DNA of 64,000 bases from Variovorax sp. Root318D1 (GTDB taxonomy: Bacteria > Pseudomonadota > Gammaproteobacteria > Burkholderiales > Burkholderiaceae_C). The DNA lies in contig NZ_LMCQ01000003.1 of assembly GCF_001424835.1 (NCBI RefSeq), positions 118,076 through 182,075 of the forward strand, read 5' to 3'. Positions 19,183-30,252 of the stretch are shown here, piece after piece. Numbering within the stretch: position 1 is the stretch's first letter; the number at the start of each line of letters is the position of its first letter. The notes below the pieces were generated by a model. It was not told the origin of the DNA and made no database searches. It saw nothing but the letters and a program-made list of their open reading frames with translations. Position numbers and translations under genes: made by a program.

Positions 19183-20588
19183 CTAAAAGACGGTGCCGTC
19201 GCTTTCGATCAGGAGCGGTGGCGCTCCGTCTCGCAAGCGCTGTGCCAAGACGCGGCCGGCCGCCCAGGTGCCGCCCTCGAGCACGCACGCCAAGGGCAGT
19301 TCCTGTTCGGTGCGGTCGAGCATCTTGCGCACGTGCGGGGCCAGCTCGTCGAGAAGCGCCACGGTGAGCGCGCGCCACTCGACGATGAACTCGTCGCCGG
19401 CCTTCCAGGTGCGCGAAAGAAAGGCCGGGTCCTTCGGCACGATCACGCCGCTGTCGAGCAGGAGGCCGCCGTTGCGGTACTCGGGCAGGGCGGTGAGCGC
19501 ATCGAGATGACGCACCTTCACGCCCGCCCATTCGAAGGGCTCAAGCAGCGAATAGGTGAGCCATTGCGACAGCTTGTGGAACGGCATCCAGCCATTGGTG
19601 AGGCCCGGGCCGCGCACCGCGCTGTGGCGCCAGCAGTCGCCGAGCGCGAGGGCCGGGTCGCTCCAGCCGACGCCGCCCGCGGCATCGCTGCCATCGGCAG
19701 CAATGCTGTCGATGGCATTGGCGGAGGGCCAGATACCCGAGAGAGTTTCGAGCAGCAGCGACAGGATCTGGTGGGCCGTGATCTCGGCCGTGGGCGGCGC
19801 GGCAGCGCCGAACGGCGCGACCAGCGCATCGAACATGCCGGCGGGCCGGCCTTCGTCGCCGAAGGTCTCGGGTTGCTCGCTCATGGCTTCACCGAGCCGG
19901 CGCAGCAGCACCGTGCGGCCGGCCAGGCCGACCAGCGGGTTGACGTCGCTGACCTGGAAGGCGTCGCCGAGCCTGTCGGTCACGAGGCCGCGCAAGCCGG
20001 CCGCATCCACTTGCAGCGGATGGTCGGGGTCGGATGAGAACAGGCCGCTGGTGAAGGCATGGAAGCTTGCGACCGCCAGTCCTTCGGAGCGTGCAAAGCG
20101 CTCACCCGAGGCGGGCTCGGTGTAGTGCCAGTCGGGCCCCGCGCCGGCATCGAGCAGCACGCTCACCAGCACCAGGTCGATGTGTGCGCGGGCGCGCTGC
20201 CGCGCGTCGATGCGCTTGCCGAGCAGTTGGTCGAGCTGCTTCAGCCGGTCGACGCCGCCGGCCTCGAAGTGGCGCCAGCGGCTGTGATACGGAATGGTGT
20301 CCCAGGGGTAGCGCTCGCGCGTGACCTCGGCCACCGTGCGTGCCGCGTCGTCCAGCGCGTCGGCGCCGCCAATGCGGAACCACTGCGACTCGCCCCGGCG
20401 TGCGCGCGCCAGAAGCGCGGCCGCACGCTCGCGGATTGCAGCCGTGGTGCGCAGCACGGTGGCGGCACCTGCGGGGTGGCTGGTGTCCGGTGCGAACTCG
20501 ATGGCCGGATCGATGTCGCCCGCACTGCCCGGCGGCAGGTTGCCTGAACCGTCTGCGGGCAGGTAGTCGCTGCTTTGCTTGTTGCCGC

Positions 20589-20592
<4 letters not shown>
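19183..20592 (-). CDS. URC4/urg3 family protein (DUF1688), uracil catabolism
   Basis: The 469-residue protein matches the DUF1688 family. The recognised hallmark is YPWDTIPYHSRWRHFEAGGVDR-like sequence around residues 98-119, preceded by helical IRERAAALLARARRGES and followed by NPLVGLAGR and GVIVPKDP. Yeast Urc4 and fungal Urg3 of this family are needed to use uracil as nitrogen source in the URC route; the chemistry is not fully established. The ATG (20590-20592) overlaps the urc1 stop (ATGA). The order urc1-urc4-upp is the main support for function. Confidence 0.88.
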
Positions 20593-21917
<1,325 letters not shown>

Positions 21918-21996
21918 TGGAGGCCCTCAAAAAATGCAATGTACCGATCACTCGCGCAGCTGGCAAGCAGGGCGCGAATGTCGTCATTGCCGCCGG

Positions 21997-22020
21997 TGGC
22001 CGCGCCATCTAGCGCGGCCA
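21997..22020. other. 9-bp perfect hairpin between urc1 and the DUF6152 gene
   Basis: TGGCCGCGC (21997-22005), loop CATCTA, GCGCGGCCA (22012-22020) is a perfect stem just after the stop of the gene at 22030-22500. No T-run follows, so it could be a weak terminator or an mRNA-stabilising structure. Confidence 0.5.
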
Positions 22021-22029
22021 GAGTGCCGT

Positions 22030-22500
22030 TCAGGCTGGCGAGGAGCGCAGGCCGTAGGCCTTGCCGCCGACGAACAGGTATTCGGCGCGCAGCACCGGGT
22101 CCCCCTTTTCGCCGGTGAAGGTGAAGCCCAGCACCGCGACGGAAGTGCCGGGCTTGATCTCGTCCACGCCCCAGGCTTGCAGACGCGTGAGGGGTGCCAG
22201 TTCGATGGTCCACTTGCGGTCGCGGCGCGAAGGCAATTGCGCCTTGGCCAGCAGACCGGGGCCATCTACGGCCGCGCTTTGGCTGGGCAACGCACGCTGC
22301 TTCAGGTCGGACGGCAGGGTGGGGTTCTCGGGGAGTTCGAGTTCCAGCTCACCATGCGGATTGCGCCACATGACCTTGGTCGCACGCCCCTCCAGGTAGA
22401 GCGGCCGGTCCTGGTCGAAGCTGCTCCATCCATGGTGCGCCCAGGCCGGCAAAGCCAGGCCCAGCGAACCGGCAACGAACAAGTGTCTTCTCTGAATCAT
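22030..22500 (-). CDS. Secreted DUF6152-like protein
   Basis: The 156-residue protein has a signal peptide with a twin-arginine-like start (IQRRHLFVAGSLGLALPAWA). The mature N-terminus is HHGWSSFDQDRP, typical of the DUF6152 group of small secreted proteins that start with a His pair. WRNPHGELELELP and TRLQAWGVDEIKPGTSV follow. Function is unknown; the two N-terminal His suggest metal binding. It lies 15 bases after the membrane protein gene and is probably co-transcribed with it. Divergent to them is the sigF-nrsF pair, whose systems respond to metals in Caulobacter. Confidence 0.75.
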   Translation of the reverse strand: MIQRRHLFVAGSLGLALPAWAHHGWSSFDQDRPLYLEGRATKVMWRNPHGELELELPENPTLPSDLKQRALPSQSAAVDGPGLLAKAQLPSRRDRKWTIELAPLTRLQAWGVDEIKPGTSVAVLGFTFTGEKGDPVLRAEYLFVGGKAYGLRSSPA

Positions 22501-22515
22501 CTCGGTCTCCTTGGC

Positions 22516-22935
22516 TTAGATGTAGGCAATCCAGCGCCCGCAGATGATGACAGCGAGCCAAAACCCCAGCGACAACATGCATTGGGCCTTGGCCACTCCG
22601 CCAGTTGCGGCGGGGCCGCCGCGAACGTGAAACCAGATGGCGTTGGCGCCTGCCAGGCCGATCAGGACCAGCTTGACCCGGAACGCGTTGTTGGCCAGCA
22701 GTTCGCTCGGCTGCGTGGAGAACATGGTGAGGCCGGTAGCGGCGCACAGCCCAAAGCCGACCAATGCCGGCAGCAGTGTCAGGCGGGCCAGTTGCGGCGC
22801 CGAAAGCTCGCGGCCGAGGCCGAGCACGCGCAACTCGAAAACCAGCAGGCCACCGAACAGCAGCGCAATGCCGACGATGTGCACTACTTCCAGCGCCGGA
22901 TAGGCCCACGGGTTCGAAGCGAGGCCGGACAGCAT
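22516..22935 (-). CDS. Small integral membrane protein (DUF6644-like)
   Basis: This 139-residue protein has four predicted membrane helices (about residues 14-33, 47-69, 84-103 and 117-137). The first helix carries His19 in LEVVHIVGIALLFGG, which could bind heme or metal as in related quinol-oxidase-like or CopD-like domains. The family call is tentative. The ATG at 22935 has no ribosome binding site of its own. A short reading frame with a strong site ends 5 bases upstream, so translation may be coupled to it. It is followed by the DUF6152-like gene. Confidence 0.72.
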   Translation of the reverse strand: MLSGLASNPWAYPALEVVHIVGIALLFGGLLVFELRVLGLGRELSAPQLARLTLLPALVGFGLCAATGLTMFSTQPSELLANNAFRVKLVLIGLAGANAIWFHVRGGPAATGGVAKAQCMLSLGFWLAVIICGRWIAYI

Positions 22936-22940
22936 CGGCT

Positions 22941-22997
22941 TCAGGCCCCGGTTGGGCGCTGTTCACGGCCCGGGAGACATGAGGTGACTGCTTGCAT
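22941..22997 (-). CDS. Possible 18-residue leader peptide
   Basis: MQAVTSCLPGREQRPTGA is encoded from an ATG preceded by AAGGAG at ideal spacing. It ends at TGA 22941-22943, five bases before the ATG of the membrane protein gene, in a different frame. The downstream gene lacks its own ribosome binding site. The peptide is too short to prove by sequence. Confidence 0.3.
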   Translation of the reverse strand: MQAVTSCLPGREQRPTGA

Positions 22998-23098
22998 GAG
23001 CGCTCCTTGCATGGGTTCGGCCGAGCTTAGCCGACCACGGAGCCTGGCGCCGCCGCCGGGCACGGCACAATTCGGCGGAATCTTTTTTCGAAAGGGCT

Positions 23099-23124
23099 GT
23101 AACCAGCCGGTCCGATGGTACGAA
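23099..23124 (+). promoter_or_regulatory. SigF-type ECF promoter of sigF-nrsF
   Basis: GTAACC (23099-23104), a 16-base spacer and CGAA (23121-23124) match the layout I recall for Caulobacter sigma-F promoters. Position fits autoregulation: transcription would start near 23130, just before the ATG at 23148. This also argues against the alternative start at 23115, which lies inside the promoter. Confidence 0.6.
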
Positions 23125-23147
23125 ACACAGTGGACAGCAGGACGCGA

Positions 23148-23696
23148 ATGAGCGAAGCCGAGGCGGCGCTGCGGAGCCTGTTCCTGCGCGGCCTGGACGG
23201 CGACGCAGTGGCTTATCGCGAGTTCCTGCAAAAACTCAGCGCGCACTTGCGCGCCTTTCTGGGCAAGCGCCTGTTCGGCTGGCCCGATGAAGTGGAAGAT
23301 CTTGTCCAGGAATGCCTGCTCGCCATGCACAACCAGCGCCACACGTATCAAAGCGACCAGCCGTTGACGGCCTGGGTGCATGCGATTGCGCGGTACAAGA
23401 TGATCGACCTGCTGCGCGCCAAGTCGGCACGCGAAGCGTTGCATGACCCGTTGGACGACGACCTGGCGGTGTTCGCCGAATCGGCCACCGATGCCAGCGA
23501 CGCGCGCCGCGACCTGGGTGGTCTGCTGCAGACGCTGCCCGAGCGCCAGCGCCTGCCGATCGTGCACGTGAAGCTCGAAGGCCTTTCGGTGGCCGAGACC
23601 GCAAGCCTGACCGGCATGTCCGAGTCGGCCGTGAAGGTCGGCATTCATCGCGGGCTCAAGGCGCTCGCGGCAAAGATGGGAGGCAAGGCATCATGA
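23148..23696 (+). CDS. sigF: ECF RNA polymerase sigma factor, SigF type
   Basis: The 182-residue extracytoplasmic-function sigma factor has region 2 ([15 protein letters not shown], then [17 protein letters not shown]) and region 4 ([22 protein letters not shown], then [15 protein letters not shown]). The ATG at 23148 has AGGA eight bases upstream and lies after the putative autoregulated promoter. The stop overlaps the ATG of a DUF1109/NrsF anti-sigma gene. In Caulobacter the paired SigF-NrsF system responds to chromium and cadmium, so a metal or thiol stress role is likely here. Confidence 0.88.
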   Translation: MSEAEAALRSLFLRGLDGDAVAYREFLQKLSAHLRAFLGKRLFGWPDEVEDLVQECLLAMHNQRHTYQSDQPLTAWVHAIARYKMIDLLRAKSAREALHDPLDDDLAVFAESATDASDARRDLGGLLQTLPERQRLPIVHVKLEGLSVAETASLTGMSESAVKVGIHRGLKALAAKMGGKAS

Positions 23697-24334
23697 AGAC
23701 CGACGACCTCGTCGCCATGCTGGCCAGCGGCCCCACGGCCGCGCCGCGCCGTGCCGCGGGGCGCCGCCTGGCCTTTGCGCTGCTGGCGGCGCTGCCCTTG
23801 TCGTTCGCCATCCTGTTCACCGAGTACGGCCTGCGCCGCGATCTGGTCCAGGCCATGTTCTGGCCGATGTTCTGGGTCAAGGTGCTGTTTCCGCTGTGCA
23901 TTGCGGCGGCCGCCTTCGTGATGGTGCAGCGCCTCGCGCGCCCCGGCGTGCAGGTGCGGCGCGCCTGGCTCGGCGTCGCCGTGCCGGTGCTCGCGGTGTG
24001 GGTGCTGGCGGCCATGGCCTGGTTCAATGCGCCGCCGCAGGAGCGCATGCCCCTGCTCATGGGCGAGTCGTGGCGCGTTTGCGCACTCAGCATCGGGCTG
24101 ATGGCACTGCCGGTCTTCGCCGCGGCGCTGATGGCGTTGAAAGGCCTGGCGCCCACGCGGCCGGCTCTAGCTGGTGCGGTCGCCGGCGGACTGGCGGGCG
24201 GGGTGGGGGCGGCCGTCTATGCGCTGCACTGCATGGAACTGACGGCACCTTTCCTGGCGGTCTGGTACGTCAGCGGCATCGCGCTGCCCGTGCTGGTGGG
24301 CGCCGTGCTCGGGCCGCGCTTGCTGCGCTGGTAA
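23693..24334 (+). CDS. nrsF: NrsF-type membrane anti-sigma factor (DUF1109)
   Basis: The 213-residue protein begins [10 protein letters not shown], the family N-terminus that binds the sigma factor, and then has six predicted membrane helices. Cys130 (SWRVC) and Cys180 (ALHC) fall where two functionally important cysteines occur in Caulobacter NrsF; a third is Cys69. It is translationally coupled to sigF (ATGA overlap) and should hold SigF inactive at the inner membrane until the cysteines sense the stress. Downstream it converges with the HerA-like gene, with a GGCCGG palindrome (24342-24360) in the gap. Confidence 0.87.
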   Translation: MKTDDLVAMLASGPTAAPRRAAGRRLAFALLAALPLSFAILFTEYGLRRDLVQAMFWPMFWVKVLFPLCIAAAAFVMVQRLARPGVQVRRAWLGVAVPVLAVWVLAAMAWFNAPPQERMPLLMGESWRVCALSIGLMALPVFAAALMALKGLAPTRPALAGAVAGGLAGGVGAAVYALHCMELTAPFLAVWYVSGIALPVLVGAVLGPRLLRW

Positions 24335-24372
24335 GCCGATTGGCCGGCCCGGAACCGGCCGGCCCACCTCGG

Positions 24373-25881
<1,509 letters not shown>

Positions 25882-25931
25882 GCGGGGCTCCGGGTCGTAT
25901 CGAAGCGGGCAGTCTAATCAAGCGGCCCTCC

Positions 25932-25937
25932 TATAAT
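25932..25937 (+). promoter_or_regulatory. -10 element of the pigment cluster promoter
   Basis: A perfect TATAAT lies 46 bases before the acyl carrier protein start, in the gap divergent to the DUF853 gene. The -35 region (near 25909-25914) is not consensus, which suggests activator help or weak activity. Confidence 0.45.
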
Positions 25938-25982
25938 CCACGACCCCCGAGGTAGTAACCGAAAAAGTTTCAGGAGGTTTTC

Positions 25983-26294
25983 TTGTCATCGACTGCTCAG
26001 CCCCCCATTCCCGCCGTTGGCGATTCACCTGAACAGTCGCCGATTGAAAAAGAATTGGCCGTCCTGCTTGTGAACGCGCTCAATCTAGAAGTGGCACCCG
26101 AAGACATCGTGCCGACCGATCCGCTGTACGGCGAAGGCCTCGGCCTCGACTCGATCGATATCCTCGAAGTTGCGCTCGAAGTCTCCCGGCGCTACGGCTT
26201 CCAGCTGCGCTCTGACGACGAGCGCAACCAACAGATCTTCCAGTCGCTGCGCACGCTCGCGACCCACGTCGCCCAGCATCGCAGCGCTTCCTGA
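25983..26294 (+). CDS. Acyl carrier protein of the aryl-polyene/xanthomonadin-like cluster
   Basis: This 103-residue acyl carrier protein has the phosphopantetheine attachment motif GLDSIDILE (Ser57). It has an N-terminal extension of about 20 residues compared with housekeeping AcpP. The start is TTG at 25983, fixed by a strong AGGAGG six to eleven bases upstream. It should carry the growing polyene chain. It is the first gene of a run of ten closely spaced plus-strand genes ending at 35511; the next gene starts three bases after its stop. Confidence 0.9.
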   Translation: MSSTAQPPIPAVGDSPEQSPIEKELAVLLVNALNLEVAPEDIVPTDPLYGEGLGLDSIDILEVALEVSRRYGFQLRSDDERNQQIFQSLRTLATHVAQHRSAS

Positions 26295-26297
26295 TCC

Positions 26298-26942
26298 ATG
26301 TCACGATGGCGACTGGCGCTCCTGCTGCTGGTGGGGGTGGCCTATGCCGGCCTCTCTCACTGGATGATGCTGTTCCACCCCACCGAGCCGTGGGCGGTGG
26401 TGGTGCTGCTCGGCCCGCTCTGGCTTGCCGCCATGGGCTTTGCCGCCAGCAAGTTCGGCCGCCTGGGTTTCATTGCGGCAATGCTGCTCGGCATTGCTGG
26501 CTTCGCGCTCGTGTTCCTGGGTGAAGCGGGCGACACCAACCGGCTCTATGTATTCCAGCACGTGGCCATCAACGGCCTGCTGTGCGGCTGGTTCGGCGCT
26601 TCGCTGCGCGGGCCGGGGCTTCCGCTGATCACGCAGTTCGCGCAGCGCGTGCATCCGCTCAAAGGCCACATGCTGGCCTACACCACGCAGCTCACCCGCA
26701 TCTGGACCGCTTATTTCGCTCTGGTGGTGGTGTCGTCCATCGTGGTTTACCTGACGCTGCCTTTTTCAGCCTGGTCGTTGCTCGCGAACGTGCTGACCCC
26801 GCTTTCGGTGACGCTTCTTTTCGTGGGCGAGCACCTGGTGCGCTATCGGCTGCATCCCGAATTCGAGCGCACGCGGCTCATCGATGCGGTGCGTGCGTTC
26901 CAGGGCACATCGACCATCGACCACGGCACCGGCGGCCGGTGA
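26298..26942 (+). CDS. COG4648 integral membrane protein of the polyene cluster
   Basis: The 214-residue protein has about six membrane helices and a basic loop. COG4648-type proteins occur consistently in aryl-polyene and xanthomonadin clusters next to the acyl carrier protein. Their job is unknown; database names such as ketosynthase are not supported by any ketosynthase motif here. The ATG follows the ACP stop by three bases. The C-terminal tail (RLIDAVRAFQGTSTI) is cytosolic by prediction. Confidence 0.8.
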   Translation: MSRWRLALLLLVGVAYAGLSHWMMLFHPTEPWAVVVLLGPLWLAAMGFAASKFGRLGFIAAMLLGIAGFALVFLGEAGDTNRLYVFQHVAINGLLCGWFGASLRGPGLPLITQFAQRVHPLKGHMLAYTTQLTRIWTAYFALVVVSSIVVYLTLPFSAWSLLANVLTPLSVTLLFVGEHLVRYRLHPEFERTRLIDAVRAFQGTSTIDHGTGGR

Positions 26943-26958
26943 AACAGGGGCCACCCGC

Positions 26959-28668
26959 GTGACCGCCGAAACCCGACTGCTGCCGCTGATTGCCAACCGG
27001 GACCTCGATGCCCCGCTGGCTTGGCGGGCCGGCGTGCCGGTCAGCACGCGGCAGTTCCTGGCCGACGTGGCCCGCTTCGCGCCAGAGCTACCGGCGGAGG
27101 GGAAGGCCGTCAACCTGTGCGTCGACCGCTACGCCTTTGCCGTCAGCCTGGCGGCTGCGCTGGTGCGCGGCCATGCGAGCCTGTTGCCGCCCGACGCGCG
27201 GCCCGACACGCTGGCGCGCCTGCTCGAATCCGGCGGATCGAAGCTTTTCGCGCTGACCGACAATGCCGATCTCGCCACGCTTGGCATGCCGCGCGTGCTG
27301 ATCGAGGACCGCTCCAGCCCTGAAGGCGGGGACGGCCTGGAGGTACCGCTCATCGACGGTGCCATGCACGCGGTGAGCCTGCTGACTTCCGGCTCCACCG
27401 GCGTGCCCCAGCCGCACGCCAAGCGATGGGAAACGCTGGTCGGCGATGTTGCGGTGGCCGTAGAGAGGCTCTCCAGCCTGCTCGGGCTGCCGTCACTCGC
27501 CGGCCTGACGCTGGTGGCAACCGTGCCGGTGCAACATAGCTATGGGTTGGAATCGTCCGCACTGCTGGCCATGCTCGGCGGCGCCGCGTTCGAAAGCGGA
27601 CGGCCGTTCTTTCCGGCCGATGTCGCCAGAACCCTGGAATCGGTTCCACGTCCGCGCGCGCTGGTCACCACGCCTTTCCACCTGAAGACGCTGCTTCTGT
27701 CGGGCACTGAACTGCCGGCGGTCGACCTGATTCTTTCTGCCACCGCGCCGCTGTCGCCGCAACTTGCGGCCCAGGCCGAGCAGGCGCTCGGGGGCGTGCT
27801 GATCGAAATTTACGGCAGCACCGAATCGGGACAAGTCGCCACCCGCCGCACCACGCAGAGCGAAATCTGGGAAAACTTCGGCAGCATCCGCGTGCATGTC
27901 GAGCCAGGCGAGGGCGACGGTCCCGAGCGCTTCATCTTCAGCGGCGATTTCCTGCCCGAGCCCACGCCCATGGCCGACGTGCTCGAACTGCTCGACGCGC
28001 GCCGCTTCCGGCTGTTCGGCCGCGCCAACGACCTGATCCACGTGGCGGGCCGGCGCAGTTCGCTCGCGCACCTGAACTATCACCTCAACAGCATTGCTGG
28101 CGTGCAGGACGGCGCGTTCTGGCTCCCCGACGAAGTGGCCGACGGCGTGGTGCGCCCCGTGGCCTTCGTGGTGGCGCCCACGCTCTCGGCCGGCGAAATC
28201 ATCGCCGCGCTGCGGCAGAGGCTGGAGCCGGTGTTCGTGCCGCGCCGCGTGGTGCAGGTGAAGGCTTTTCCGCGCGAAGGCACCGGCAAGCTCACGGTGC
28301 GGGCACTGCGTGAATTCGCACTCGCTCAGCTTGCGGACGACACCACCCCGGTGCAACTGGCGCATGCGGTGCCCATCGACCATCCGGCGTTCGCCGGCCA
28401 CTTTCCGGGCCAGCCGCTGTTGCCGGGCGCGCTGATCCTGGCCGAGGTGATGGAAGCCGTGCAGCGCGTGCCGGCGCTGGTCGCGCGCCTCGGCAGCCAT
28501 CCCACGCTGGCGGCCGCCAAGTTTCTCGCGCCCGTGCGGCCCGGCAGCATGCTCTTGATCGAGCTGCATCCCGAGTCCGGCGCCGCGCGCGGCGTGCGCT
28601 TCGACGTGCGCTGCGACGGCGTGGTGGCTGTCACCGGCCGCTTGGCCGCTGTGCAAGAGTCCGCGTGA
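26959..28668 (+). CDS. AMP-dependent acyl ligase fused to a hotdog dehydratase domain
   Basis: The 569-residue protein has an adenylate-forming domain: LLTSGSTGVPQPHAK at residues 141-155, IYGSTESGQVATRR, and RLFGRANDLIHVAGRR. From about residue 469 a FabZ/FabA-like hotdog domain follows (IDHPAFAGHFPGQPLLPGAL, then AEVMEAV with the catalytic acid). The ligase would activate a 3- or 4-hydroxybenzoate starter for loading onto the ACP, and the hotdog would dehydrate 3-hydroxyacyl intermediates. GTG at 26959 was chosen as start: AGGGG lies upstream, and an earlier ATG (26884) would overlap the previous gene by 59 bases. Confidence 0.87.
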   Translation: MTAETRLLPLIANRDLDAPLAWRAGVPVSTRQFLADVARFAPELPAEGKAVNLCVDRYAFAVSLAAALVRGHASLLPPDARPDTLARLLESGGSKLFALTDNADLATLGMPRVLIEDRSSPEGGDGLEVPLIDGAMHAVSLLTSGSTGVPQPHAKRWETLVGDVAVAVERLSSLLGLPSLAGLTLVATVPVQHSYGLESSALLAMLGGAAFESGRPFFPADVARTLESVPRPRALVTTPFHLKTLLLSGTELPAVDLILSATAPLSPQLAAQAEQALGGVLIEIYGSTESGQVATRRTTQSEIWENFGSIRVHVEPGEGDGPERFIFSGDFLPEPTPMADVLELLDARRFRLFGRANDLIHVAGRRSSLAHLNYHLNSIAGVQDGAFWLPDEVADGVVRPVAFVVAPTLSAGEIIAALRQRLEPVFVPRRVVQVKAFPREGTGKLTVRALREFALAQLADDTTPVQLAHAVPIDHPAFAGHFPGQPLLPGALILAEVMEAVQRVPALVARLGSHPTLAAAKFLAPVRPGSMLLIELHPESGAARGVRFDVRCDGVVAVTGRLAAVQESA

Positions 28669-29666
28669 TGAAGCACACCGATGCCGAAACGCGCGCCGTG
28701 AACGACGCAGCGCAAGCGGGGCACCGCGGCGACTGGGCGCACACGCCCGAGCGCAGCAACATGCTGGCCCTGCGTCTCATCTGCCTTGTGGCGCTGGTGT
28801 GCGGCCGGCATGTCACGCGCCTGCTGCTGCCGCCGATCAGCCTGTACTTTCTCTTGTTCGCGCCCGCGCCGCGTCGCCACATCAAGCGCTACCTGTTCAG
28901 GGCCATCGGTCCGCACGCCGGCTGGATCGACGGCTACCGCCTGCTGCATGCCTTTGCCTCCACCGTGCTCGACCGCGTGTATTTCTTGCGCGGGCGCATG
29001 AACCTGTTCGACGTGAATGTAAAAGGCAACCCCGCGCTGGAAGCCGAGGCGCTGGGCGGACGCGGCGCCTTCCTGCTGGGTGCGCACGTCGGCAGCTTCG
29101 AGGCAATGGGCGCCTGCAAGCAAAAAAGCGAGCACAAGCAAGAGCTTCGGCTCGCGATGCTGATGTATCCCGACAATGCGCAGCGCATCAACGCCATCCT
29201 CAACGCCATCAGCCTGCCCGAACTGCGGCCTCACGTGATCGCGCTGGGCCGCCCCCATTCGATGCTGGCGCTGCGCGACTGGCTCGATGGCGGCGGCCTC
29301 GGCGGCATGCTCGCCGACCGCACCCTGCCGGGCAGCGAAGACCAGCCGGCGCAGCAGCGCGGCAACACCATCGTGCTGCCATTCCTCGGCCAGCCGGCAA
29401 GTTTCAACGACGGCCCGTTCCGCCTTGCGGCGCTGCTGCGGCGCAAGGTGTTCTTCATGGCCGGCCTCTATGGCGGGGGCGCGCGCTACGATGTTCAGTT
29501 CGACCTTTTGGCCGACTTCAGCGAGCGGTCAATCGATCCCGCCGAGCGGGAACGCCGCATCCAGGCGGCGGTCGAAGCCTACGTGGCGCGCCTGGAAGCG
29601 CTGTGCCGCGCCTATCCGTACAACTGGTTCAACTTTCATGATTTCTGGCTCGAAGATTCGGTTTGA
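28668..29666 (+). CDS. LpxL/HtrB-like acyltransferase of the polyene cluster
   Basis: The 332-residue protein belongs to the lauroyl-type lipid acyltransferases. It has an N-terminal membrane segment (about residues 33-60), the HX4E catalytic pair in GAHVGSFEAMG, and LADRTLPGS. Homologues in aryl-polyene clusters are thought to attach the polyene or a fatty acid to a lipid anchor in the inner membrane. The ATG overlaps the preceding stop (TGATG); a GTG one codon earlier is possible. The 3' end overlaps the next gene by 29 bases. Confidence 0.85.
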   Translation: MKHTDAETRAVNDAAQAGHRGDWAHTPERSNMLALRLICLVALVCGRHVTRLLLPPISLYFLLFAPAPRRHIKRYLFRAIGPHAGWIDGYRLLHAFASTVLDRVYFLRGRMNLFDVNVKGNPALEAEALGGRGAFLLGAHVGSFEAMGACKQKSEHKQELRLAMLMYPDNAQRINAILNAISLPELRPHVIALGRPHSMLALRDWLDGGGLGGMLADRTLPGSEDQPAQQRGNTIVLPFLGQPASFNDGPFRLAALLRRKVFFMAGLYGGGARYDVQFDLLADFSERSIDPAERERRIQAAVEAYVARLEALCRAYPYNWFNFHDFWLEDSV

Positions 29667-30252
29667 CTGGCTGTGCAGGAGCTTGCTGCTGGCAATGGCC
29701 TGCTGCGCCGCGCCGGCCTGGGCTCTCGACCTGCCCGAGCTGATGGGGCTGCTCTCCAAGCAGAAAAGCGGTGAGGCCCGCTTCACCGAACAGCGCTTTG
29801 TGCACGGCCTCGAAGGCCCGCTCGATTCGCGCGGCACGCTGAGTTTCAACGCCCCCGACAAGCTGGTGCGGCGCACCTTGTCGCCACGCGAGGAGACGAT
29901 GGCGGTGGAAGGCAACACGCTCACGCTGTCGCGCGGCGGCCGCAACCGCACTCTGACGCTCGACAGCATGCCCGAACTGCTCGGCCTGGTCGAAGCCATG
30001 CGCGGCACACTGAGCGGCGACGGCACGACCTTGCAGCGGTATTTCCGCAGCACGGTGAGCGGCTCGGCCGCCAACTGGACGCTCGACCTGCTGCCGGCCG
30101 ACAGCCGGCTTGCCGCCCAGGTGCGCAGCATCCGCATCAGCGGGCGCGCCAGCGAGGTGATCGGCCTCGAAATGGAATTCGTGGGCGGTGACCGCTCGGT
30201 CATGAGCATCACGCCCGAACGCCCGGGCGCCGCCGGACGCACCACGCCGTGA
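29638..30252 (+). CDS. LolA-like outer-membrane lipoprotein carrier of the polyene cluster
   Basis: This 204-residue periplasmic protein has a signal peptide (about residues 1-29, ending PAWA). It has a LolA-related domain with KQKSGEARFTEQRFV and SPREETMAVEGNTLTLSRGG. Cluster-linked LolA-like proteins are thought to move lipid-anchored polyene across the periplasm together with an MMPL exporter. The ATG at 29638 starts the signal peptide inside the end of the acyltransferase gene. The stop overlaps the MMPL start (GTGA), which supports a joint role. Confidence 0.83.
   Translation: MISGSKIRFDWLCRSLLLAMACCAAPAWALDLPELMGLLSKQKSGEARFTEQRFVHGLEGPLDSRGTLSFNAPDKLVRRTLSPREETMAVEGNTLTLSRGGRNRTLTLDSMPELLGLVEAMRGTLSGDGTTLQRYFRSTVSGSAANWTLDLLPADSRLAAQVRSIRISGRASEVIGLEMEFVGGDRSVMSITPERPGAAGRTTP

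Noticed and set aside
24342-24360. GGCCGG palindrome between nrsF and the DUF853 gene as a terminator
   Set aside because: The stem is short with a 7-base loop and has no T-run on either strand; it is within what GC-rich DNA gives by chance.
26298-26942. Reading the COG4648 protein as the missing ketosynthase
   Set aside because: It is a small helical membrane protein with no Cys-His-His active site; database names of that kind are misleading.
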